From positions 2,943,064-3,007,063 of the forward strand of contig CM054145.1 of NCBI GenBank assembly GCA_028751875.1: a stretch of 64,000 bases of DNA, in the 5' to 3' direction. Shown here piece by piece: positions 50,881-57,859 of the stretch (its first letter is position 1; each line of letters begins with the position of its first letter). The position numbers were made by a program, and so were the translations under genes. This DNA comes from Rapana venosa (lineage: Eukaryota; Mollusca; Gastropoda; Neogastropoda; Muricidae). Under the pieces are notes generated by a model. That model was not told where the DNA came from. It did no database searches and saw nothing but the letters and a program-made list of their open reading frames with translations.

Positions 50881-51937
50881 GAATGATGATGATGAGAATG
50901 ATGATGATGATGATGCCAACCACCAGGAGGATGTTGATAGTTTATACGTGCTCAAGGTGTCAAGGTGATTTACCAGGTTGACTAGCACTTGCTCTTCTCC
51001 AGCTAGGCCGTTGTTGATGTCTTCGGCAAAACGTCAGTTTATGATTGTCCTGCCTCCATTGCTGACTGTACCCTCATGATCTTCAAGTGCGTCCGCCATC
51101 ATTCTTTCTAAGAAGATGTTGAAGAAGGTGGGAGAGAGCAGACATCCTTAGCGTACTCCAATTGTGGTATGGAACCAATCACCTATGCTATTGTTATTGT
51201 AGGCTGCGCTGGTTGCCTTGTTATAGAGGCCTTCTATGGTTCTGATCAGGTTGGCATTTATGTTATACAGCTTCATGGTTGCCTACAGAGCTGCATGCTA
51301 GACTCTGTCGAACGCTTTCTTAAAGTCTACAAAGACGTGGTAAAGATCTTGCTGGTGTTGCAAGTATTTCTCACAGAGTATCGTAAGGTTGAAAATTTGT
51401 TTGCTTGTGTTCCGTTCTGCTCTGAAACCTGCCTGCTCTTCTTTGATGATCTCCTCAAGACCAAATAACTTGATTTCACAGTTCCAAAAACAGCCAACAA
51501 TAACAACAGTAGCAACCACAACATCAACAAGAACATCCATACCGCGAGCAGCAGCAACAACAAAACAACAAATAAACACAAACCCCCTCACCTTTGCCTT
51601 TGTAAAAGTGCCGGGAAATGAAGATTTCAGGTCGACCGGAGAAGACATCAGCCAAGGTCACCAGAGCCTCACGTATAGCGGAGTAGCTGGCTAGCACCAC
51701 CACCAGCCTGTTGCCCATGTACAGGCTGAACACGTCTCCGTACTGACGCTTCCAGGATTCGAATCCGGCCCGAGGATCCGAGGACATCAGGTGCAGGTGT
51801 CCCAGCAGGGGAAGGGCATGTCCGGGGCCTGGGGGCAGTCCTGGGGGTCGTCTGGTGGACAGCCACCACAAGGTGGCCAGCAGGAGAACCACGCCGCCCA
51901 GCAGGATGGAGCTGGGGTCGTCGTTGAGTATGGGCAT
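39612..51937 (-). CDS. Cytochrome P450, CYP2 clan (complete, five exons)
   Basis: Join of 51937-51592, 47892-47602, 46585-46355, 42081-41641 and 39793-39612 on the minus strand: 1491 nt, 496 residues plus stop, the usual length of a microsomal P450. Domains in order: hydrophobic membrane anchor 11-26, hinge RRPPGLPPGPG 29-39, C-helix WREQR 123-127, I-helix AGTETT 303-308 (oxygen-activating Thr), K-helix EILR 360-363 and PERF 415-418. The heme loop is FGAGRRVCLG 434-443, with Cys441 as thiolate ligand. The family performs NADPH-cytochrome P450 reductase-dependent mono-oxygenation at the ER. The substrate cannot be read from sequence. CYP2 clan is inferred from motif wording such as FLPWL, GDPF and AGTETT. 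All introns are GT-AG and phase 1, with no stop or frameshift. The ATG has an ACC context. It is the only intact gene in the window. Confidence 0.95.
39880..40190 (+). repeat. A/G-rich low-complexity tract in P450 intron 4
   Basis: Purine-rich (AAAGAAAGAG-like) sequence on the plus strand from about 39830 to 40130, so pyrimidine-rich in the P450 transcript upstream of exon 5. It forms an unusually long polypyrimidine region. F/S/L-rich minus-strand frames here are artefacts. Confidence 0.7.
40240..40620 (+). repeat. 59-bp minisatellite in P450 intron 4
   Basis: CTCTGTCATGATCATTGATA plus TTATCACAACG begins at 40243, 40300, 40359, 40418, 40510 and 40569. Periods are 57, 59, 59, 92 (one degenerate unit) and 59. 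The linker reads TTGTCCTCGGCTTC. It abuts the SINE at 40620. Confidence 0.95.
40620..40870 (+). mobile_element. SINE-like element, family S2, 5'-truncated, in P450 intron 4
   Basis: CAGTCCCCTAGTTCACCGAG, CTGTAAATGGGTACCTGCC, a 20-25-bp poly-G expansion at about 40706-40730, 'CTCAACATGCTGGCCTCTA', 'GGACACCTCGCTCCCCTG' and 'GGTTATGGGAATACC'. It is collinear with 46730-46900. Confidence 0.85.
41016..41220 (+). repeat. R3 repeat, partial, in P450 intron 4
   Basis: After a G-run at about 41028-41041: CCCCACACTCTGGAAATACT, 'GTGCTAGAAACTTCCTC' and 'TCACTCTCTTTGTTTCTG'. These match the first third of R3 (38505 and 49735 copies). Confidence 0.7.
41265..41560 (+). repeat. R4 repeat in P450 intron 4
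   Basis: GGCTGAGGCCAGCGGGCAG and ACCTCCTGCAGAGTGACAAG match the minus strand of 30000-30112. The element seems to continue to about 41560, ending with an inverted tRNA-like stretch (TTCGAACCCGGGACCC near 41530), so it may be a SINE in minus orientation. Confidence 0.55.
41641..42081 (-). CDS. P450 exon 4 (residues 290-436)
   Basis: Acceptor CTCCTTGCAG ends at 42082 and donor GGTGCAG|GTAAGAC is at 41641/41640. It is the largest exon. It carries the I-helix AGDLFAAGTETTATAVRW, EILR, FRGYVIPKG, PENFRPERF and the start of the heme loop (FGAG). Confidence 0.96.
42263..42339 (+). repeat. (GA)n microsatellite in P450 intron 3
   Basis: About 76 bp of uninterrupted GA, beginning roughly 180 bp from the exon 4 acceptor. 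In the transcript it is a (UC)n tract. Confidence 0.97.
42345..43855 (+). mobile_element. LINE, family L-A, RT to 3' end, in P450 intron 3
   Basis: The plus strand is antisense to the P450. It reads RSAMKSLKRPKGKSAGLKNI and PSELVQAGGEAMTDGLL, then VIKEEQAGFRPGQSTTQQ and FKKVFDRIWHTV, the RT core with a worn DFxKAFD. Later come KFADDIDGLGGKEKEL (worn ADD), CEAWTTTADTERRIQELEMR and a GRQRKR-type end near 43710. Several frameshifts and stops are present. It is the longest copy of this family, with other pieces at 28550 (-), 29597 (-) and 50990 (-). Confidence 0.88.
44061..44246 (+). repeat. 43-bp minisatellite, left part, in P450 intron 3
   Basis: TAACAGAACCAGACYTAAAC plus the CAGGTGGACTAT block begins at 44061, 44099, 44137, 44180 and 44223. 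The first units are 38 bp and later ones 43 bp, from an added TAATT. Confidence 0.95.
44247..44757 (-). mobile_element. tRNA-derived SINE, family S4, inserted in the minisatellite
   Basis: Read on the minus strand: a tRNA-like head GGATCGGTGGTCTAGAGGTA (A-box region) and CGGCGGTTCGTACCCC (B-box GGTTCG) within about 90 bp of the 5' end. A ~330-bp body follows. The tail is a CR1/L2-like 3' end, AGCGCTATATAAATTCCAT, and (TTA)n at 44247-44283. At about 510 bp and with both Pol III boxes it is close to full length. The tail matches the LINE tails at 56470 and 63560, suggesting mobilisation by that LINE. Confidence 0.85.
44766..45045 (+). repeat. 43-bp minisatellite, right part
   Basis: TAACAGAACCAG begins at 44783, 44826, 44869, 44912, 44955 and 44998, an exact 43-bp period. 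It resumes the array at 44061-44246 after the SINE. Confidence 0.95.
45050..45830. other. P450 intron 3, unique-looking sequence
   Basis: AT-rich, with no coding or repeat signature until short TCATGTCA/CGTCATG repeats at about 45826-45862. Confidence 0.4.
45885..46163 (-). mobile_element. tRNA-derived SINE, family S3, in P450 intron 3
   Basis: Sense to the P450. The minus strand starts GGAGGCACCGTGGTCGAGTG (A-box TGGTCGAGTGG), then GGTCGCGGGTTCGATCCCCG (B-box GGTTCGATCC). The Ser/Leu-tRNA-like head is almost intact. The conserved body follows: GTGCCCTTGGGAAAGACACT, TTACTCCTATTTTCCTCACT, CCACCCAGGTGTACAAGTGG and ACTAGCGTCCTGTCACAGGG. I rejected a functional tRNA gene because the sequence runs straight into SINE body. 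Confidence 0.88.
46355..46585 (-). CDS. P450 exon 3 (residues 213-289)
   Basis: Acceptor GTGTGTACAG ends at 46586 and donor TGAATG|GTGTGTGC is at 46355/46354. It encodes GTAILNFLPWLSKVPGDPFK (F-G region) and STDFIYSYLHQIDKAK before the I-helix. Both boundaries are phase 1. Confidence 0.95.
46620..46940 (+). mobile_element. SINE-like element, family S2, in P450 intron 2
   Basis: Antisense to the P450. Head GGAATAGCTCAGTGGCTAGA (A-box-like TAGCTCAGTGG), 'CCAAGTGGATGGGTGGCC', 'CAGTCCCACAGTTTACCCAG', 'GGCCACTAGAGAAGTGAGG' and 'GGTTATGGGAACACC'. Other copies are at 40620 (+) and 48760 (-). Confidence 0.8.
46945..47535. other. P450 intron 2 remainder
   Basis: Possible further SINE or LINE debris (GGAGGGCTACAGGAGATCGT near 47256) but no family could be fixed. 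A (CACGCA)n/(CA)n tract lies at about 47550-47583. Confidence 0.35.
47602..47892 (-). CDS. P450 exon 2 (residues 116-212)
   Basis: Acceptor CACACACAG ends at 47893 and donor GAAAG|GTATGTG is at 47602/47601. It encodes GIVFGAEWREQRKISLEILR (C-helix), the GMGKNVLAEKIQEE segment and the D to F region (MGSRYDYDDPEFISY). The acceptor has almost no pyrimidine tract because a (TGAATC)n repeat tail lies against it. Confidence 0.95.
47899..47945 (-). mobile_element. (TGAATC)n tail of a retroelement against the exon 2 acceptor
   Basis: On the minus strand CAATAAAATATTCTGAATC and two further TGAATC units lie immediately 5' of ACACACAG|exon 2. An AATAAA-like stretch followed by short hexamer repeats is typical of SINE/LINE 3' ends. 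Confidence 0.65.
48195..48660 (+). repeat. Degenerate TGTTG-type repeats flanked by R2 pieces, P450 intron 1
   Basis: R2 head AAGTCGGAGTGTGGCTACCT at 48205. Next come GTCTGGTTGTGTTTTGTTG-like pentamers with CTCTAGATGTGTTG units to 48430. An R2 body in minus orientation follows (AGATCTCCTGGGTTCACC, ATGCGATCGTTTCTGCCC) at 48445-48545. Confidence 0.75.
48720..49035 (-). mobile_element. SINE-like element, family S2, minus orientation, in P450 intron 1
   Basis: On the minus strand: TCTCAGTGGTCAGAGCACTC, 'GGTTACCAAGTGGGTGAAT', 'TACAGCCGCCCAGTTCACCC' and 'GGCCCCTGGAGAAGCTGAGG'. An R2 head (TAAGTCGGAGTGCGGCTACC) lies at 48722-48742 on the plus side. Confidence 0.8.
49065..49235 (+). repeat. Two R2 pieces (R2 end, then R2 head), P450 intron 1
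   Basis: GGAGAACCTCGGAGCTCTAG and CCGAAGAATGAAA (R2 3' end) at 49097-49130. Then CCCTAAGTCGAAGTACAGCT, GACAAAAACGGCTGCATACG (R2 5' end) at 49161-49218. Confidence 0.8.
49330..49625 (+). repeat. Degenerate TRYTG pentamer region, P450 intron 1
   Basis: GTATATTGTATTGTACTGTA, 'CACTGTGCCATACTGCATTG', 'ATACTGTATTGTATTTTG' and similar. It resembles a decayed version of the CAGTR array at 36239. Confidence 0.6.
49735..50030 (+). repeat. R3 dispersed repeat, full copy, P450 intron 1
   Basis: CTGTGCTAGCAATTCCCTCT, TTCTATCCATCTCTTTGTTT, 'CTGGGCCTGACTTGTCAAG', CGCTTAACGGCAGCGCGACG, 'TGACAGACAACAACAGTTGC' and TGTCTGAGCGTTTGACGAAG. It is collinear with the inverted copy at 38505-38805, about 80% similar by eye. 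Confidence 0.85.
50040..50505 (-). mobile_element. Possible SINE-like element with R5 blocks, P450 intron 1
   Basis: The minus strand from about 50500 begins GGAGGCGGAATACCTAGTGG TTAGAGC, a tRNA-like A-box. Plus-strand blocks CCGAACCTGGCGCAGTCCAT and TGCATGCTGGGTATGTCAGT near 50180-50222 match R5. Confidence 0.5.
50640..50700 (+). repeat. (GAA)n microsatellite, P450 intron 1
   Basis: About 16 GAA units (AAGAAG...) at 50645-50697. The P450 transcript carries (UUC)n. A further purine-rich stretch runs to 50790. Confidence 0.95.
50848..50920 (+). repeat. (GAT)n microsatellite, P450 intron 1
   Basis: TGATGATGATGATGATGA with GAATGA interruptions. The D/N-rich frame here is an artefact. Confidence 0.95.
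50990..51470 (-). mobile_element. LINE, family L-A, RT core fragment, P450 intron 1
   Basis: Sense to the P450. The minus strand reads EIIKEEQAGFRAERNTSKQI, LCEKYLQHQQDLYHVFVDFK KAFDRV (DFKKAFD), then GVR-stop-GCLLSPTFFNIFL and 'MMADALEDHEGTV'. It corresponds to 42710-43140 of the plus-strand copy. It is decayed. Confidence 0.85.
51592..51937 (-). CDS. P450 exon 1 (residues 1-115)
   Basis: The ATG at 51937 sits in CCCACCATGC. The exon encodes the anchor, the proline-rich hinge and the A-helix/beta-1 region (ESWKRQYGDVFSLYMGNR). The donor is GCAAAG|GTGAGG at 51592/51591, phase 1. Confidence 0.95.
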
Positions 51938-52024
51938 GGTGGGGCAGGTGGCCTGGTGGTGGTTTGGGCTGGGAGTTAGGTTGTGCTGGTGAAGAGAAGG
52001 CTGAAAACAGAATTAGTATAGTCT

Positions 52025-52075
52025 GCAGTTGGTGGTGGTGGTGGTGGTGGTGGTGGTGGTGGTGGTGGTGAGTGT
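52025..52075 (+). repeat. (TGG)n microsatellite upstream of the P450 start
   Basis: About 14 TGG units at 52030-52071, roughly 95-135 bp 5' of the ATG on the P450 coding strand, where it reads (CCA)n. A looser GGT/GAT region extends to 52200. The P450 leader or promoter probably includes it. Confidence 0.95.
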
Positions 52076-52378
52076 GTGGCGATGACGGTAAAGGTGGAAG
52101 GGGTTGTAGTGGGATGCTTGTGGTAGTGGTGGTGATGGTGATGGTGGTGAGAGACGTGTTGGTAGAAGTGATGGTGGAATTGATGGTGATGATGATGATA
52201 TGATGAAGGCGACTATGACAACAGCAACGACACAACAATGATTGTACCGCTGTTCCTCCTCATTTTCCTCCTACTGCAGCCACTTACTACCCCTACCAAA
52301 ACCAACACTGTATAATCTCAATAAACAAAGAAATTCGTGTGGGTTACAAGCCGCATGTAAGAACAATAAACAGAAAGT

Positions 52379-52379
<1 letters not shown>

Positions 52380-52438
<59 letters not shown>
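52380..52438 (+). repeat. (CA)n microsatellite
   Basis: About 57 bp of uninterrupted CA. Confidence 0.97.
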
Positions 52439-52744
52439 CACACCAATGCACAATTATTAATGATTTTGATATATCATACATATCTCTCTTTTTCAAAGAC
52501 AGTCGTAAACGAATGTGTAAGGTTGATATCTGTCACGTTCTGGGAGAGTGACTCTCCATTCTTGAATAAACATATCTACAGGCCTCTGTTTAAATACACG
52601 TAGTTTTTACATCCCCAACACCATATTGTAACCAAACAATCTCAAAACAGTCTTGAATTCCCATTACCATTGTAGAGCCATTTTCTCACGTTTTCCTAAC
52701 AACTTTCCCTCCCCTTCCCCCAACTTTTTCTAAAAACCATGTTT

Positions 52745-53415
52745 TTTAAAATTTTTATCAATGTTTACAGTTGACATTATATTATCACAATGTATTGCTT
52801 ACTTACTTATTTTAAAGACCTCTTTTGTTGATATCAATGTCACATTATCTACAAATAGTAAGATAAATAAATCCATGATATCTGGGAATAATTGTTCCCC
52901 ACATTTATCATTTTCATTCATTATGTCAGCTAACTGGTTTATGAATAATGAAAATAGCGTAGGGCTGAGAACACAGCCTTACCGTACTCCAATAAGACAG
53001 TCAAATATTTCGGTTAACTCTAAATGTGTATGTACACATCCCTTTAATGACAAGTACACAGTTTAAAGCGAAGCAAAGAATTGCACTTTACTCATTGATT
53101 TTGAATACATTGCAACAGTTTTTATCGTGCTGAAAAGAATCAAAGGCTTTTCTGAAATCAACAAAAGCAGGATATAGTCAGCTTAAAAAAATTTTTTTTT
53201 TTACTCAGGTGGTTCTAGATAAAAGCATATAAAGTAAATATCTGATCAACTGTAGAGTTTCTTCGAAATCCTTCTTGGCATTCTGATGTTAAGTTGTGAC
53301 TGTCTAACCGGGTGAATAGTCTCGTATTCAGCATTGAACATTTATATATAATGCTTAAGAGAGAGATTTCTCTGTAGTTGTCTAAAGCATTTAAATTTCC
53401 CTATGTAACGGTCGC
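52745..53415 (-). mobile_element. Decayed LINE, RT core, minus orientation
   Basis: The minus strand, in pieces: NALDNYREISLLSIIYKC (YRPISLLS-like), SECQEGFRRNSTVDQIFTLY, PAFVDFRKAFDSFQHDK (DFRKAFD), IGVR-stop-GCVLSPTLFSLFINQL and LFVDNVTLIS (worn ADD). It differs from family L-A and looks Jockey/CR1-like. Multiple stops are present. Confidence 0.75.
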
Positions 53416-53419
53416 TGCT

Positions 53420-53900
53420 GAGTAGCAGAATTGAGGTGGAAATAAAACTGTTTGCACTTCTAGAGGTTGGAGTTTAGCTATTCTGTAGTGCTTTTGAGAA
53501 GAAAGGGGTTCGAAATATCTAGCCAGCACATGTGTACCCTCACTCACGGTTTTATTCTTTGCTCTATCTCTCACACAAATCAATTTCATTTGCGCACAGC
53601 CCCCAATTTTACTTGAACGTGTTACAATTTTGTCCAATAGATTTTTTTTTAACATTCAGGTTTTCATACCAGCACATCAAAGAAAAGGAAATGACAGCCT
53701 CAAAGAAGCTTCGATAGAAATTTTGTAAAACCGTAACATTTTCTTTAAGACTTCAGAGTTTTTGAAATAAGAATACGAGAGTAGCAGTTTCTATATAATT
53801 ATAAGATCTGTACTGGGAATAAAGTTCAGTTGAATGAAGACCCCAAAGAGTTATTTCTATTGGAACGTTGGACTTTCATGCGATCAATAAAGAACAAGAG
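53420..53900. other. Non-coding stretch
   Basis: No recognised feature. The flanking sequence at 53440-53560 may still be LINE-derived. Confidence 0.35.
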
Positions 53901-53902
53901 TG

Positions 53903-54165
53903 GCAGAAGAATTTAAGACGTTCGCCTGCCAACAAGTAAAACCGCAAGGTTCTGGGTTCGATTCCCAGCCTTCCCCTTTCTTTGCAGTTTGACGAAAAAA
54001 TCGAACTGGATGTTAAAGTCCTTCGGATGAGACTATAAATTGAGGCCCCGTGTGCGAACGCACGCAGAACATCTTGCGCACACATGAAAAACCGGTTCTG
54101 CCATTGGGAAGAGTAGACCATTGTGTGCCGATGGGAACGGATAAAAAAAAACAAACCCCGCACGC
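53903..54165 (+). mobile_element. tRNA-derived SINE-like element, family S1
   Basis: B-box region AGGTTCTGGGTTCGATTCCC at about 53949, body 'GATGTTAAAGTCCTTCGGAT', GAGACTATAAATTGAGGCCC and CGTGTGCGAACGCACGCAGA, then 'ACATCTTGCGCACACATG'. The end is collinear with 36010-36085. Confidence 0.8.
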
Positions 54166-54179
54166 ACACAGGTGTCGTG

Positions 54180-54292
54180 TTTAGACATCATCTCTGATGC
54201 TGTAATGCCGCTACCTAAATGGTGGAGAAGAAAACGTCGCCTACGCAAAATCTCATCATGGGTGAACCTCGCCGAGGAACGAAAAACAAAAT
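54180..54292 (+). repeat. R2 short repeat
   Basis: TGATGCTGTAATGCCGCTAC, CTAAATGGTGGAGAAGAAAA, CGTCGCCTACGCAAAATCTC and GGGTGAACCTCGCCGAGG, then GAACGAAA. Confidence 0.8.
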
Positions 54293-54414
54293 CCAAACGA
54301 TCAATGTAAAGTCCAGATAATCACTTTTACACCTGCAGGAAAACTCCTCAACTTGTTCAGAATATAATTATGAGGCTATTGTTATCATTATTATCATTGC
54401 TTTTACCACCACCA

Positions 54415-54470
54415 CAACTAATAACCTTTACTACTACTACTACTTCTATTACTACTACTCTTACTACTAT
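54415..54470 (+). repeat. (TAC/TAT)n microsatellite
   Basis: ACTACTACTACTACTTCTAT and related triplets. Confidence 0.9.
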
Positions 54471-54471
54471 G

Positions 54472-54951
54472 CTGGTTTACCAGCATCATCCATCCACTCC
54501 CTTCAACGCATACACAACTCTGCAGCTCGATTAGTCCTAAGAAAGAAAAAAATCTGAACACATCACTTCCCTTTTGCGATCTCTTTACTGGATGCCTGGA
54601 GTATAAAATCAATACCCTCTGTTTCAAATGTCTCCACAAATCTGCACCCTCCTATCTCTGTAACTGTCTCCACCTGTACACTACATCCCGTTCCCTTCGT
54701 TCACCCGCAGACACTTCGTGCTTTCGAACTCCCAGATTCAAACAAACCTCTTTTGGCCGACACTCTTTCTCTGTTTCTGGTCCGTCCACATGGAACGACT
54801 TTCCTCTCCCACTTCGCCAAAAGCCTTCATTTGATACTTTCAAATCCAGTCTCAAAACACACTTTTTTCTACCCAAGATCTTCCCCTGTTAGCCATTCAT
54901 ACTTTTCAATAGCTACCTTCACCTCCACCACCCCAACTACGCGTGTTGAGC

Positions 54952-55011
<60 letters not shown>

Positions 55012-55225
55012 GTGTGTGTGTGTGTGTGTGTGTGTAAATTCGATATTTGTTTATCCTGATATTTGTGGACGGTTGCATGCGTGTAAATGATTTGAATGCA
55101 AGCGCTTCTATCTGTCTACTTTACAAGATTCAGCGCTATATACATTCCATACATTACTACTACTACTACTACCTACTACTACACTACTACTCCTACTACT
55201 ACTACTACTACTACTATTTCACTCT
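54472..55225 (+). mobile_element. CR1/L2-like LINE, 3' third with TG-bearing tail
   Basis: GGTTTACCAGCATCATCCAT, 'CACAACTCTGCAGCTCGATT', TAGTCCTAAGAAAGAAAAAA, 'CCCTCCTATCTCTGTAACTG' and 'CTTTCAAATCCAGTCTCAAA' correspond to 55865-56275 of the next copy. The tail has (TG)n 54957-55035, CAAGCGCTTCTATCTG, TTCAGCGCTATATACATTCC and then (TAC)n to 55215. Confidence 0.85.
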
Positions 55226-55254
55226 ATCCTTCTCTCCCGTCTCCATAAAACGTT

Positions 55255-56520
55255 TGGTATCAAAGGTGCAGCCCTAACCTGGTTCATACCTCACTGACCT
55301 ATTCCATACAGTTGCAGTAAACAAGATTCAATCAATACCTGCCAAACTGGAATGCGAAGTCCTGCAGGGATCAGTTCTGGGCCCTGTACTTTTCACTGTC
55401 TACACTGCTCCACTTTCACATATAATAAATCGTCATCAGATCAGCCATCATTTCTACGCTGATGACTCTCAGATTCAAGTCAGTAACACTCCTGAAAATC
55501 TGCCTTCTCTCTTGACAAATATGCCACACTACATTCAAAACTGGATGATACAAAACAAATTACAGCTAAACGCAGATGAAAACGAAGCCATGATTGTAGG
55601 GACCAAACACAAACTCTCTTCCATCACAACAGCTTCGATACAATTTGGCAATACGTCAGTTCCTCTATCCACTGCAGTCAAGTATCTAGGTGTTGTTCTC
55701 TACAACACACTCTCTATGGAAAACAAAACATCGTCACCCAGACCTGCCAGTCGTGCTACTATCAATTACGGCGTATAAGTGCAATCCGAAAGTGTCTGTC
55801 CACTGATGCAACATCCAAACTTGTCACATCTCTTTTTCTTTCAGGTCCGGACTATTGTAATTCTCTTTTGGCTGGACTGCCAGCATCATCTATCCACTCC
55901 ATTCAACGCATACAAAACTCTGCAGCTCGATTAGTCCTCAAAAAGAAAAAAAATCTGAGCATATTATTCCTCTCTTGCGATCTCTTCACTGGCTGCCTGT
56001 GCCACAGATATTAAAGTACAAGATCAGTACCCTCAGTTACAAATGTCTCCACAAAACAGCACCCTCCTATCTATGTGAATGTCTTCACCTTACACTCTTT
56101 CTCGCTCACTCCGCTCTGCTGAAGATACCTTGTGCTTACGAATACATAGATTCAACCAGTCCACCGTGGCCGTTGCTCTTTCTCTGTTTCTGGTCCATTA
56201 ATCTGGGATGACCTCCTTCTCTCCCTTCGCGAAAAGCCTACTTACGACACATTTAAATCCAGCCTCAAGACATACTTATTTCAATCCTAAAACTCTCCCC
56301 TCCTGTTTCATCTCATAATTATATGTCCCTGCCTTCAACAGCCAAATCCCCATCACCCTGCTGAAGTGTATAACCTCTGAGTGTGCGTGTGTACATTTGA
56401 ATTTGTTAAAAAACTGTTAATCACTGCTGGTTGCATGTGTAGGAGTGGGTTGGTGGAGGCGCTTTGGTTTGTTTTTACAAGATATAGCGCTATATGAAGC
56501 CCATTTCTTTCTTCTCTTCT
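55255..56520 (+). mobile_element. CR1/L2-like LINE, RT end to 3' tail
   Basis: A decayed frame reads VLGPVLFTVYTAPLS, then FYADDSQIQV (F-A-D-D box) near 55455, MPHYIQNWMIQNKLQLNADE, AVKYLGVVLYNTLS, SLFLSGPDYCNSLLAGLPAS, IQRIQNSAARLVLK and FKSSLKTYLF. This wording, with the YCNSLLAGLP and QNxAARLV motifs, is typical of CR1/L2-clade LINEs. The tail at 56370-56500 has GTGTGCGTGTGTACA, GCGCTTTGGTTTGTTTTTAC and AAGATATAGCGCTATATGAA. Confidence 0.9.
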
Positions 56521-57100
56521 TCTTCTTCTTCTTCTTCTTACTACTACTACTACTAACTACTACTTACTACTACTACTACTACTACCACTGCTCCTACTAC
56601 TGCTACTACTACCACTACTACTTCAAGTACAGCAAGAGCAGCAACAGTTGCAATGAAAATGATCATAATAATGATACTGATGGCAATGTTATGATGATGA
56701 TGATGATAATAATAAGAAGAAGAAGAAGAAGAAGAAGAGTGATGATGATGATGATGATAACAGTAACAACGATGATGATGATAATAAAAATAACAATAAT
56801 GATGATGATGATGATTAATAATAATAATAATAATGATAATAATAATAATAAGGCTGTTGATAGCAAAATGAAGAAGAAGAAAAATGATGATGTGGATAAT
56901 GGTGATAGTGATGATGATGATGATGATGATGATGATGGTGATGTTGGTATCAAGAAGAAGAAGAATAAGAAGATGATGATGATGTCGATATCAAGAAGAA
57001 GAAGAAGAAGATGATGATGATGATATCAAGAAGAAGAAGAAGTCAATATCAAGAAGAAGATGATGATGATATCAAGAAGAAGATGATGATGAAGATGATG
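56505..57100 (+). repeat. Trinucleotide tracts (TTC, TAC, GAT, AAT, GAA)
   Basis: (TTC)n 56510-56537, (TAC)n to about 56620, then GATGATGAT, AATAATAAT and GAAGAAGAA blocks to 57100. Frames rich in D, N, R, M or I are products of the repeats. Confidence 0.95.
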
Positions 57101-57104
57101 ATGA

Positions 57105-57420
57105 CATCTCTCCTGGAGTGCTGAAATGAATTTTTTTCCATGCTGTGTCTCTTGGCCAAGTTGAACCTGACGGAGCCCGTTCCTCTCCAGGTACAGGATG
57201 CATGCTGGGTATATTCGTAACCCACCACACAGCGACATAGCTACGGGATCTTTAACTTGTATATATGATTTTCTTCATACGTATATACATTGAGGGTATC
57301 ATGGCACTGGCAGGTTTGCATTTTGGTTGACTCGGGTGATCGTGAACTTGAAAATCCGCTCCCTTACTTCATTAGATGCATCTGCCGAGATTTGAACCCC
57401 TGACCTTGTGAGCCAACAGG
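57105..57420 (-). repeat. R5 repeat, long copy
   Basis: The minus strand has 'CCCAGCATGCATCCTGTACC', GGAGAGGAACGGGCTCCGTC and AGGTTCAACTTGGCCAAGAG, matching 36150-36225. The plus strand ends with GAGATTTGAACCCCTGACCT, a B-box-like sequence inverted relative to the minus reading, near 57388. Confidence 0.6.
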
Positions 57421-57484
57421 ACGGAAATTAAACGGTTGTGTTCGCCATACAATAGTAATAGCACTGTAAAAATATAATAATATA

Positions 57485-57600
57485 ATAGCAATAATATTTT
57501 TCCTTCACAGGCTAGAGCTCCGAAGTTCATTGGTGAGATTTTTAGGTATGCGACTTTTTTTTTACCCACCATTAAGAGAGACGAACTCCTACTTCAGGGA
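57485..57600 (-). repeat. R2 short repeat, minus orientation
   Basis: The minus strand reads CCCTGAAGTAGGAGTTCGTC, TCTTAATGGTGGGTAAAAAA, GTCGCATACCTAAAAATCTC and CCAATGAACTTCGGAGCTCT, then AGCCTGTGAAGGAAAA. Confidence 0.85.
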
Positions 57601-57723
57601 ATGATGATGATAATGATAACAACAACAATATTGTTATTATTATCAATAACAACAGCAACGACGACGATGATGATGATGATAATAATAATAATGATGATGA
57701 TGATGATGATATGATGATGATGA

Positions 57724-57757
<34 letters not shown>

Positions 57758-57850
57758 ATAATCATAACGACAATGAAGATAATGATGATTGTGATGACGA
57801 TAACAAGAATGACAGTAAAAATGACAATAATCAAGAAGAAGAAGAAGATC
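57600..57850 (+). repeat. Trinucleotide tracts (GAT, AAT, CTG, GAA)
   Basis: GATGATGATAATAATAATAA and (GAT)n to 57724, (CTG)n 57732-57757 (about 8 units), and GAAGAAGAAGAAGAT near 57837. Confidence 0.95.
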
Positions 57851-57859
57851 AAACACACA

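Noticed and set aside
50600..50988. Lys/Glu/Asp-rich plus frame and Ser/Phe minus frame
   Set aside because: Caused by (GAA)n and (GAT)n inside P450 intron 1. No start context or domain.
51669..52238. 189-codon minus frame overlapping P450 exon 1
   Set aside because: It is a shadow of exon 1 in another frame, extended by (CCA)n upstream. The P450 frame carries all family motifs.
56445..57014. 189-codon frame with M/I/R/D/N runs
   Set aside because: Built wholly from TTC, TAC, GAT, AAT and GAA trinucleotide repeats.
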